Shown here one piece after another: positions 6,378-12,161 of a DNA stretch of 16,977 bases. Every line of letters begins with the position of its first letter. Position 1 is the stretch's first letter. Made by a program: the position numbers and the translations under genes. The notes under the pieces are model-generated. The model was given only the letters and a program-made list of their open reading frames with translations, ran no database searches and was not told the DNA's origin. This DNA comes from Deltaproteobacteria bacterium (GTDB taxonomy: Bacteria; Desulfobacterota; GWC2-55-46; S146-73): assembly GCA_015492355.1 (NCBI GenBank), contig WGFF01000150.1, positions 1 to 16,977 on the forward strand, written 5' to 3'.

Positions 6378-8219
6378 ATGCCAGAACCAGTAATAGAGGT
6401 AAGGGACCTCAGGACATACTTCCGCACCCCCGGTGGTATAGCAAGGGCAGTGGATGGGGTATCCTTCAGTATAAACGAAGGGGAGACCTTCTCCCTTGTA
6501 GGGGAGTCAGGTTGTGGAAAGTCTGTTACAGCCCTTTCTGTGATACAGCTCGTACCTGTGCCTGCTGGTTTCATAGCGGGTGGTGAGGTACTGCTCAGGG
6601 GCAGGGACATCGTACACCTCTCCGAGCTGGAGAAGAGACGGATAAGGGGTAACAAGATCTCCATGATCTTTCAGGAGCCCATGACCTCTCTCAATCCTGT
6701 CTTCACCATAGGCAACCAGATTATCGAGACGATAAGACTCCATCAGAAGAAATCCACAAGGGAGGCAAAGACCATTGCCATAGAGATGCTGAGACGGGTT
6801 GGACTGCCTGAACCTGAATCCATGTACTACGAGTATCCCCACAGACTCTCTGGTGGACAGCGTCAGCGTGTGATGATAGCCATAGCCCTTGCCTGTAGAC
6901 CCGATCTCCTCATAGCGGACGAACCCACAACAGCCCTCGATGTTACCATACAGAAACAGATACTCTCCCTCATAAGGGACCTTAAAAGGGAGATGAGGAC
7001 CGCTGTACTCCTCATAACCCACAACCTTGCCCTTGTTTACCGTAATGCAGAACGGGTGGGTGTCATGTATGCTGGTAAAATAGTGGAGATGGCTCCCACG
7101 AGGATACTCTTCAGGAATCCCATGCATCCATACACTGTAAAGCTCATGCATTCGATCCCTGGCATGGACAAAAGGGGTAAGCCCCTTGATACAATAAAGG
7201 GCACTGTCCCGCCAGCGACCATGTTCCCTGAAGGATGCAGGTTCTCAGGGAGATGCCCTGTGGAGATGGAAGGCTGTAGCAGGGCTGAACCTCCCCTTAT
7301 CGAGTACGAAAGAGACCATCTTGTTGCCTGCCATCTGTATGACAGGGGTTTTATGGACAGACCTGTCTCCAGACCGATCACCACCGGTGGAGAGTCCGCA
7401 CCCATGAGATGGACACCCTCTGTTAAGGAAGAGATACTCCTTGAGGTGAAGGGCCTCAGATGCTACTACCCCATAAGAAAGGGACTGTTCAAAAGGATTG
7501 TGGGATACGTGAAGGCAGTGGATGGTGTAGACCTTACCATTAAAAAGGGCTCCATACTCGCACTTGTAGGGGAATCTGGATGTGGTAAGACAACCACTGG
7601 CAAGGCAATACTCAGGCTCATAGAACCTAAGGGAGGCAGGATAGTCTTCAAGGGAAGGGATATAACCTCCCTTTCAGAGGGTGAGCTCAAGCCCTACAGG
7701 GCATGTATGCAGATTATCTTCCAGGACCCCTACTCCTCGCTCAATCCCAGGATGATGGTGGGTGAGATTATCGAGGAAGGACTTAAGACCCTGAGACCAG
7801 AGATGGACAGAAAGGAGAGGCAGGAAAAGGTACTCTCTGTTATGGAAAGGGTGGGACTTTCAGGGGATATGCTCAAAAGATATCCCCATGAGTTCTCAGG
7901 CGGACAGAGGCAACGGATAGGTATTGCCAGGGCACTGGCTGTGGATCCTGAATTCATAGTGTGCGACGAGGCGGTATCAGCACTCGATGTGTCTGTACAG
8001 GCTCAGATACTCAATCTCCTCAAGTCCATCCAGAAGGACTCAGGTATATCCTTCCTCTTCATAACCCATGACCTGAGTGTGGTGGAGTACATAGCGGATG
8101 AGGTGTGTGTTATGTACAAGGGAAAGATAGTGGAAAGGGGCGGGGTAGAGAAGATATTTTCCAGCCCAGAGGACGAATATACAAGGACACTCCTTGAGGC
8201 TGTACCGAGAATAGATTAA
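6378..8219 (+). CDS. Fused double ATPase of a peptide-type ABC importer (DppD-DppF fusion)
   Basis: One 613-residue polypeptide carries both nucleotide-binding domains of the importer. Half 1 has Walker A GESGCGKS (42-49), Q-loop FQEP (98-101), signature LSGGQ (157-161), Walker B LLIADEP with E182, and H215. Half 2 has GESGCGKT (398-405), FQDP (448-451), FSGGQ (506-510), FIVCDEA with E531, and H564. All catalytic residues are intact, so both sites should hydrolyse ATP. After half 1 lies the peptide-importer C-terminal extension with four cysteines (C287, C293, C300, C318; GCRFSGRCPVEMEGC...VACH). Related DppD-type proteins may bind an iron-sulfur cluster there. Half 2 ends soon after EYTRTLLEAVP and lacks that cysteine-bearing extension. 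Fused ATPases are known in this family (YejF/GsiA type). The start at ATG 6378 is set by MPEPVIEVRDLRTYF; no Shine-Dalgarno is visible. Confidence 0.95.
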   Translation: MPEPVIEVRDLRTYFRTPGGIARAVDGVSFSINEGETFSLVGESGCGKSVTALSVIQLVPVPAGFIAGGEVLLRGRDIVHLSELEKRRIRGNKISMIFQEPMTSLNPVFTIGNQIIETIRLHQKKSTREAKTIAIEMLRRVGLPEPESMYYEYPHRLSGGQRQRVMIAIALACRPDLLIADEPTTALDVTIQKQILSLIRDLKREMRTAVLLITHNLALVYRNAERVGVMYAGKIVEMAPTRILFRNPMHPYTVKLMHSIPGMDKRGKPLDTIKGTVPPATMFPEGCRFSGRCPVEMEGCSRAEPPLIEYERDHLVACHLYDRGFMDRPVSRPITTGGESAPMRWTPSVKEEILLEVKGLRCYYPIRKGLFKRIVGYVKAVDGVDLTIKKGSILALVGESGCGKTTTGKAILRLIEPKGGRIVFKGRDITSLSEGELKPYRACMQIIFQDPYSSLNPRMMVGEIIEEGLKTLRPEMDRKERQEKVLSVMERVGLSGDMLKRYPHEFSGGQRQRIGIARALAVDPEFIVCDEAVSALDVSVQAQILNLLKSIQKDSGISFLFITHDLSVVEYIADEVCVMYKGKIVERGGVEKIFSSPEDEYTRTLLEAVPRID

Positions 8220-8253
8220 TCTCAGGAAGACAATAAAATAAGGTAATGGGTAA

Positions 8254-8276
8254 AAAACTTTTAGATTAAAAGTTTT
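8254..8276 (-). terminator. Hairpin with T-run ending the rpoZ operon
   Basis: Read on the - strand, AAAACTTTTA and TAAAAGTTTT form a perfect 10-bp stem with a 3-base loop. The stem's final TTTT runs into two more T. It is the distal part of the module A copy that lies between the two convergent operons, about 160 bases after the rpoZ stop. The stem is AT-rich, so termination may be weak. On the + strand the same hairpin is followed by GGGG and should not terminate the ABC operon. Confidence 0.45.
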
Positions 8277-8338
8277 GGGGAAGGGAGTTTGAGGGAAACC
8301 CCTTTTACAAAAGGGGTTTCCCTCAGGATACAGGCAAA
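8259..8338 (-). repeat. Module A repeat, copy 2 (inverted orientation)
   Basis: The 36-bp palindrome is at 8290-8325, identical to the other copies. Read on the - strand, palindrome plus tail (8325 down to 8259) match 10973-11039 over 67 bases without a difference. On the other side the flank TTTGCCTGTATCC (8338 down to 8326) matches the flank of copy 4 at 16954-16966 with one change, so the repeat extends beyond the palindrome. It fills much of the 215-base gap between convergent genes. No reading frame worth calling lies in that gap. Confidence 0.9.
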
Positions 8339-8356
8339 CCTGCCAAAAGAATATGA

Positions 8357-8376
8357 CATTCTGGCTTACCTTATAA
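8357..8376 (-). repeat. Shared 20-bp block downstream of a - strand operon, copy 1
   Basis: CATTCTGGCT followed by TACCTTATAA on the + strand matches 11117-11136 at 17 of 20 positions, the first ten being identical. On the - strand it reads TTATAAGGTAAGCCAGAATG. Both copies lie downstream of the last gene of a - strand operon: about 60 bases after rpoZ here, about 15 after the kinase gene there. Confidence 0.45.
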
Positions 8377-8434
8377 AACCGCTATCAACCTCTTGGGCCT
8401 GAGTAAAAGACAGGGGGCTTACCTTCTGAGGGGG

Positions 8435-8647
8435 TCAGCCACCCTGTTCCTCTGTTTCTGTCTCCTCCTCTATCCCTACACGTCCTGCTGCTATCTCTCT
8501 TAGGGCTGTGACTATGGCACGGTTGTCAGAATTGACAAGGGGTTTTGCACCCTTGAGGAGCTGTCTTGCCCTCTGGGATGCAAGGTGTACAAGGATGAAA
8601 CGACTCGGTATCCTCTCAAGGCAATCCTCAACGGTTATCCTTGCCAT
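8435..8647 (-). CDS. rpoZ: DNA-directed RNA polymerase omega subunit
   Basis: This small subunit (70 residues) assists assembly of RNA polymerase by wrapping the beta-prime C-terminus. The sequence MARITVEDCLERIPSRFILVHLASQRARQLLKGAKP, followed by VNSDNRAIVTALREIAAGRV, shows the family pattern, with a short acidic glutamate-rich tail. I chose the ATG at 8647-8645 rather than the in-frame GTG at 8659. The GGAGG (complement of 8659-8663) overlaps that GTG but sits 11 bases before the ATG, and MARITVEDC is the normal family start. It is the last gene of the DUF4416-yicC-gmk-rpoZ set, 19 bases after gmk. gmk-rpoZ pairing is widespread in bacteria. Confidence 0.95.
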   Translation of the reverse strand: MARITVEDCLERIPSRFILVHLASQRARQLLKGAKPLVNSDNRAIVTALREIAAGRVGIEEETETEEQGG

Positions 8648-8666
8648 ATATAGAAACACCTCCGTT

Positions 8667-9275
8667 TTATGTTAGGTTGAAACGCGCCCTTACTTTGCCT
8701 ATCATCCTCTGTTTCTTCGTCCTTTCCGCTATTATTATGGATTTCAGCCTCTCAAAGGCACTGTCCAGATCGTCGTTTATTATTATATAGTCATAGTTCT
8801 CAACACGTCTTATCTCCTCCAGTGCCTTGTTCAGCCTCTTTTTTATCTCCTCCGCAGAGTCCTTGTTCCTCCTCCTGAGCCTCTTTTCACACTCCTCTAT
8901 GGAAGGTGGAAGTATGAATATGAACACACCCTCCCTGAGTCTTTCCCTTATCTTCTCAGCACCCTGCACATCTATATCGAGGATGACATCCAGTCCACTG
9001 GACAGAAGCCCCTGAAGGTCCTTTGTGGATGTACCGTACTTCTTTCCATGCACCTCCGCATGCTCTATAAACTCTCCATCGGCTACCATCCCCTCAAAGG
9101 TAGCTTCATCCACGAACCTGTAATCGACCCCGTCCCTCTCCCCTGGTCTCGGCTTCCTCGTGGTATAAGAAATAGAATGCCTCAAATCAGGAAAGAAATC
9201 AACAGCCATCCTGCACAGGGTGGTCTTACCAGTACCCGATGGCGCAGAGACTATGAAGACTATACCCTGTTCCAT
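8667..9275 (-). CDS. gmk: Guanylate kinase
   Basis: The enzyme phosphorylates GMP to GDP with ATP in the cytoplasm, the essential step to GTP and dGTP. With the ATG at 9275 it has 202 residues, the normal length. The P-loop SAPSGTGKTT is at 10-19, the GMP-binding segment SYTTRKPRPGERDG at 36-49 followed by YRFV, then GEFIEHAEVHGKKYGTS (67-83) and the LDIDVQGAEKIR segment (99-110). The lid-region arginines (KRLRRR) and the closing NYDYIIINDDL are also typical. The frame stays open upstream to 9392, but the extra 39 residues are not family-like. AAAGGG sits 7 bases before ATG 9275, which settles the start. rpoZ follows after 19 bases. A 260-base untranslated stretch separates it from yicC upstream. 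Confidence 0.96.
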   Translation of the reverse strand: MEQGIVFIVSAPSGTGKTTLCRMAVDFFPDLRHSISYTTRKPRPGERDGVDYRFVDEATFEGMVADGEFIEHAEVHGKKYGTSTKDLQGLLSSGLDVILDIDVQGAEKIRERLREGVFIFILPPSIEECEKRLRRRNKDSAEEIKKRLNKALEEIRRVENYDYIIINDDLDSAFERLKSIIIAERTKKQRMIGKVRARFNLT

Positions 9276-9377
9276 GGCTAATCCCTTTCGTAAATCCCAT
9301 AGAAATATCTCTGCCCTGCTGGCCTGGATGAACGATGGGTTCTGGAAAATACAGGGGATATGCCCGCCTGAAAACCC

Positions 9378-9415
9378 GTGGTAAAAGACCACTGTCGCCC
9401 ACCTTCTGGACAGTG
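9378..9415 (-). promoter_or_regulatory. Two overlapping hairpins in the leader before gmk
   Basis: GTGGT (9378-9382) pairs with ACCAC (9388-9392), a perfect 5-bp stem. CACTGTC (9390-9396) pairs with GACAGTG (9409-9415), a perfect 7-bp stem. The stems share bases 9390-9392, so they cannot both be complete at once. They lie about 100 to 140 bases upstream of the gmk start. The arrangement could be a switchable leader, or chance. Confidence 0.35.
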
Positions 9416-9447
9416 TTTAATCATATCAAGGGATTTTATCCCTCAGT

Positions 9448-9474
9448 CCCCCCTCAGGGCTATCGGTCTTTTTT
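9448..9474 (-). repeat. Module B repeat, copy 2 (between yicC and gmk)
   Basis: On the - strand an A-run and GAC precede CGATAGCCCTGAGGG (9465 down to 9451), one base different from the core at 4031-4045 and 11045-11059. It is followed by more G and then by ACTGAGGGATAAAATCCC, which may be a decayed start of module A. It lies in the 260-base gap 9276-9535, which holds no gene. In some bacteria a small remA/DUF370 gene fills this slot; none is here. Confidence 0.6.
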
Positions 9475-9535
9475 GGGTTTCATGGGGCAAAAATCCTCCA
9501 GAGACCTCTAAAACCCCGCCTTCAGGTAGAAACCC

Positions 9536-10405
9536 TCATTCCACGTTCTGCACCTGTTCCCTTATCCTTTCGAGCTCCCCCTTTATCTCAACCGTTGCCT
9601 GTACTATCTCAAGGTCGTTCGCCTTTGAAGCCATGGTGTTTACCTCCCTGAGTATCTCCTGGCACAAAAAATCACACCTCTTGCCAACTGGTTCGTCATG
9701 GGTAAGGTAGTCTCTGAACTGCCTTATGTGGCTCTTGAAGCGTACTATCTCCTCTGTGATGGCTATCCGCTGGGCAAAGATGGTGACCTCCTGAAGGAGT
9801 CTTGTCTCATCCACCCTGTCACTTAAAAGCCTTTCCACCTCTTCTTTCAATCTCTCCCTGTACTCATCCACTACCCGTGGTGCACGTTCCTCTATGCGTG
9901 AGACAAACCCCTCAAGGCCTTCAAGCCTCTTTAAGATATCCTTTCTTATAGCCTCCCCTTCCTTAGCCCTCCATTCGCCTATCTGATCCAGCACCCTTGA
10001 AAGCCCACTCGAAAGTCCCTCCCAGTCTCTTTCCATATCCACATCACCTTCACTCCTTGTGAGTATATCCTTCAACTTGAGCATGGTGGGTATGTCGATC
10101 TCCCCTGCCACACCGAGTTCATCCCTGAGAAGGCGTGCCACCTCCATGTATCTCCTGGCAAGGGATATATTCACAGCGATAGACGGCACACTGCCAGGGG
10201 CTTCTTTTATGCTCAAAGAGATATATCCCCTTGAAAACCTCCTCTTTATCTCCTGCCTTACCCTCGGCTCAAGAAAGGTGAACCTCTCTGGCATCCTTAT
10301 CTGTAGGTCGAGGAACCTGCTGTTAAGTGACCTCGCCTCTATGGAATAGATATCATCCCCTATGGTGAAATCACTGCGTCCATAACCTGTCATGCTTCTG
10401 AGCAT
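9536..10405 (-). CDS. YicC-family endoribonuclease
   Basis: This 289-residue protein belongs to the YicC/YloC family, whose members have been characterised as cytoplasmic endoribonucleases. The N-terminus MLRSMTGYGRSDF is the family opening and supports the ATG at 10405. The YicC N-terminal domain covers roughly the first 150 residues. The C-terminal DUF1732 domain is recognised by DETRLLQEVTIFAQRIAITEE, RFKSHIRQF, GKRCDFLCQEILREVNTMASKA and the final VEIKGELERIREQVQNVE. The middle (about 150-190) is charged and helical. The start overlaps the end of the DUF4416 gene by 16 bases, implying translational coupling. AGGA in CAGGACAGAAG just before the ATG can serve as ribosome-binding site. It shares an operon-like run with gmk and rpoZ, which may link RNA turnover with nucleotide supply. 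Confidence 0.94.
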   Translation of the reverse strand: MLRSMTGYGRSDFTIGDDIYSIEARSLNSRFLDLQIRMPERFTFLEPRVRQEIKRRFSRGYISLSIKEAPGSVPSIAVNISLARRYMEVARLLRDELGVAGEIDIPTMLKLKDILTRSEGDVDMERDWEGLSSGLSRVLDQIGEWRAKEGEAIRKDILKRLEGLEGFVSRIEERAPRVVDEYRERLKEEVERLLSDRVDETRLLQEVTIFAQRIAITEEIVRFKSHIRQFRDYLTHDEPVGKRCDFLCQEILREVNTMASKANDLEIVQATVEIKGELERIREQVQNVE

Positions 10406-10935
10406 CTTCTGTCCTGCCTCATCTGGAATAGATATTTGTTCCTTATCCTTTTGAGTATATCCCTCATGTATCCCTCCCTGTAATCAGGGTACGTCCATTC
10501 CAGGGGTCTGTAATCACCACCCCTGTAGATGAGTGTAAGGTCTGCATAGACACCATCTCCAAGGTATATCCTGTGGGCAAAGTTCTTGCAAGTTGCAAGC
10601 ACAAACCTCTCAGGGGATATGTATCCTGGATCGATATTCACCATCCTCCTTCCATCCCCAGTAAGGTATTCCTCTTCAAGACCATTCGTATAGAGTTTTG
10701 TCTGTGCCAGTGTTCCGGGGTCTGCAAGCCTCTCAAATGAAAGAAGCCTTCTCTTAAGCCCGGTACCAAACTCCCTCCTGTAGTAGTCCGTATAGTCGAA
10801 CCTGAGTAGTTCGCTTAAAAAATCTACCGGTCCGAACCTTTCCTCGAGTCTTGCAAGCACCTCACTGAAAAGCGCCCTTCTACCTGTAAATATACTCGCC
10901 ACCATCTTCACAGGCTGTGGCTTCTGTGGTCTCAT
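10390..10935 (-). CDS. DUF4416 family protein of unknown function
   Basis: A 181-residue soluble protein with no signal peptide or membrane segment. I recognise it as DUF4416 from LLRFDYTDYYRREFGTGLKRR, then SFERLADPGTLAQTKLYTN, VNIDPGYISPERFVLAT, KNFAHRIYLGDGVYADLTL and PLEWTYPDYREGYM. These blocks are strongly conserved aromatic, Asp and Arg residues that suggest an enzyme or ligand-binding pocket, but the family has no established function that I know of. The gene overlaps yicC by 16 bases and starts the run DUF4416-yicC-gmk-rpoZ. That tight overlap suggests a role connected with RNA or nucleotides, which is inference only. No good Shine-Dalgarno site is seen before ATG 10935, and module A repeat copy 3 begins 38 bases upstream. 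Confidence 0.9.
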   Translation of the reverse strand: MRPQKPQPVKMVASIFTGRRALFSEVLARLEERFGPVDFLSELLRFDYTDYYRREFGTGLKRRLLSFERLADPGTLAQTKLYTNGLEEEYLTGDGRRMVNIDPGYISPERFVLATCKNFAHRIYLGDGVYADLTLIYRGGDYRPLEWTYPDYREGYMRDILKRIRNKYLFQMRQDRRCSEA

Positions 10936-10972
10936 CGTTCAAGCCAGCCTCTCATCAAGGGATACCCTGTAC

Positions 10973-11039
10973 TGAGGGAAACCCCTTTTGTAAAAGGGGT
11001 TTCCCTCAAACTCCCTTCCCCAAAACTTTTAATCTAAAA
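10973..11039 (+). repeat. Module A repeat, copy 3
   Basis: The palindrome is 10973-11008 and the tail 11009-11039. The sequence is identical to copy 2 over 67 bases. The preceding CCCTGTAC resembles the CCTGTATNC flank of copies 2 and 4, with two bases missing. It lies on the + strand between two - strand operons, so its orientation is opposite to local transcription. The second arm of the AT-rich hairpin present in copy 2 is replaced here by an A-run that leads directly into module B. Confidence 0.9.
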
Positions 11040-11067
11040 AAAGGCGATAGCCCGGAGGGTTTTCCCC
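11039..11067 (+). repeat. Module B repeat, copy 3
   Basis: The core CGATAGCCCGGAGGG (11045-11059) is identical to copy 1, with a similar A-rich lead and TTTTCCCC after it. Here module B abuts module A directly, whereas in copy 1 about 45 bases separate them. The ordering A then B in the same orientation in both places argues for a single composite element. Confidence 0.75.
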
Positions 11068-11075
11068 TCAACAAC

Positions 11076-11093
11076 TTACCCCTCCTGGGGTAA
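11076..11093 (-). terminator. Hairpin downstream of the LPS-core operon
   Basis: TTACCCC (11076-11082) and GGGGTAA (11087-11093) form a perfect 7-bp stem with a 4-base loop, 58 bases after the kinase stop. On the - strand it is followed by GTTGTTGAG, a poor T-tract, so termination is possible but not convincing. Confidence 0.35.
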
Positions 11094-11116
11094 AACTTCC
11101 CTCCCACGGGACAGGG

Positions 11117-11136
11117 CATTCTGGCTGATCTCATAA
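11117..11136 (-). repeat. Shared 20-bp block downstream of a - strand operon, copy 2
   Basis: CATTCTGGCT followed by GATCTCATAA matches 8357-8376 at 17 of 20 positions. It starts about 15 bases past the stop of the kinase gene. A neighbouring stretch (11091-11115, AAACTTCCCT followed by a GGGA-containing dyad) resembles 16833-16857. Confidence 0.45.
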
Positions 11137-11150
11137 GGGATCTCATCTGT

Positions 11151-12161
11151 CTAAGTACCTGCTGTGGTCCTGAGTCCATCCTTTACTGCCTGGATGAGTT
11201 CCTGTGGAGTAAGTGTTGCGGTACCTATCTTTCCAACGACCACGCCTGCTGCAAAGTTGGCAAGTACACTTGCCTCCTTGAAATTAGCACCCGATGCAAG
11301 GGCAAGGGCAACCACACCTATAACAGTATCTCCGGCACCACTCACATCATACACCTCCCTGGCAACAGTCGGTATGTGTGTCCTTTCCTTGCCTTCAAAG
11401 AGGGTCATACCGTGCTCTCCCCTTGTTATAAGGAGGGCATCACAGTTGAGCCTGTTGAATAGTATCTCCCCTGCCCTGTGAAGGCTTGCCTCATCCACTA
11501 TCTCCACACCCGCGGCAAGGGATGCCTCAAGGTTATTCGGTGTAACGATACTCACACCCCTGTAATACTCGAAGTGTTCCACCTTGGGATCGACAGCGAC
11601 CTGTTTACAGTATCTCCCTGCCAGTGTCCTCACACCATCCACAAGGCTGTCGGTTATAAGACCCTTTGCATAATCGGATATCACAACAAGGTCCACATCC
11701 TTTATGACCTTCTTTATATAGCCTGCAACCCTGTCTGTGATGACAGATTCGATCTTGTCCTTATTCTCACGGTCGAACCTTACCACCTGCTGATTGTGTG
11801 CTATGATACGTGTCTTTATGGTGGTGGGTCTTTTGCCATCCATGACTATACCATCAGGGGGTATGCCCTTTTCCTTCAACATCCTCACAAGCCTCTTTCC
11901 GTCCTCGTCCCTGCCCACAACCCCTGTGACAAGACATCTGCCACCGAGGCTGTGTATATTGTGCACCACATTCGCCCCACCACCGAGGAGTATGCTCTCT
12001 GAGGTAACCTCGACCACAGGCACAGGTGCCTCAGGAGATATGCGTCTTACCCTGCCCCAGATGAAGTGATCCATTATAAGATCACCTATGACCAGTATGC
12101 GTGCCTTCCTGAAACCATCTATAATCGAATGAGCCCTCTTAATGGTCAGAAGCCTTTTCAT
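11151..12161 (-). CDS. D-glycero-beta-D-manno-heptose-7-phosphate kinase (HldE kinase domain only)
   Basis: This PfkB/ribokinase-family sugar kinase is predicted to phosphorylate D-glycero-D-manno-heptose 7-phosphate at C1, an early step toward ADP-heptose for the LPS inner core. The 336 residues match the kinase half of HldE: VIGDLIMDHFIWGRVRRISPE (24-44), GGGANVVHNIHSLGG (60-74), GRDEDG (83-88), SDYAKG (162-167), TPNNLEA (207-213) and the catalytic GAGD (275-278) with base D278. The nucleotidyltransferase half of HldE is absent, so the adenylyl step must be encoded elsewhere. It is the last gene of the LPS cluster and overlaps the preceding glycosyltransferase gene by 23 bases. The ATG at 12161 follows GGGGTG in the upstream coding sequence. 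Confidence 0.92.
   Translation of the reverse strand: MKRLLTIKRAHSIIDGFRKARILVIGDLIMDHFIWGRVRRISPEAPVPVVEVTSESILLGGGANVVHNIHSLGGRCLVTGVVGRDEDGKRLVRMLKEKGIPPDGIVMDGKRPTTIKTRIIAHNQQVVRFDRENKDKIESVITDRVAGYIKKVIKDVDLVVISDYAKGLITDSLVDGVRTLAGRYCKQVAVDPKVEHFEYYRGVSIVTPNNLEASLAAGVEIVDEASLHRAGEILFNRLNCDALLITRGEHGMTLFEGKERTHIPTVAREVYDVSGAGDTVIGVVALALASGANFKEASVLANFAAGVVVGKIGTATLTPQELIQAVKDGLRTTAGT

Noticed and set aside
8290..8325. The 36-bp palindrome as a standard intrinsic terminator
   Set aside because: No T-run follows the palindrome on either strand. It is followed by AAACTCCC or by GGATAC, and the copies also occur inside an operon and upstream of operons. Only the adjoining AT-rich hairpin at 8254-8276 on the - strand has a T-run.
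8648..8659. GTG start for the omega subunit at 8659
   Set aside because: The only Shine-Dalgarno site overlaps this GTG, and family members start at MARITVEDC, which corresponds to the ATG at 8647.
9276..9392. N-terminal extension of guanylate kinase by 39 residues
   Set aside because: The extension does not resemble the family, the ATG at 9275 has a well-placed AAAGGG, and MEQGIVFIVSAPSGTGKTT gives the normal P-loop spacing.
9276..9535. A small remA/DUF370 gene between yicC and gmk
   Set aside because: This slot holds such a gene in some bacteria, but no frame here gives a protein of suitable length or sequence.
3916..11008. The repeated 36-bp palindromes as a CRISPR array
   Set aside because: The copies are kilobases apart, in both orientations, and separated by operons instead of uniform spacers. 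No cas gene is present.
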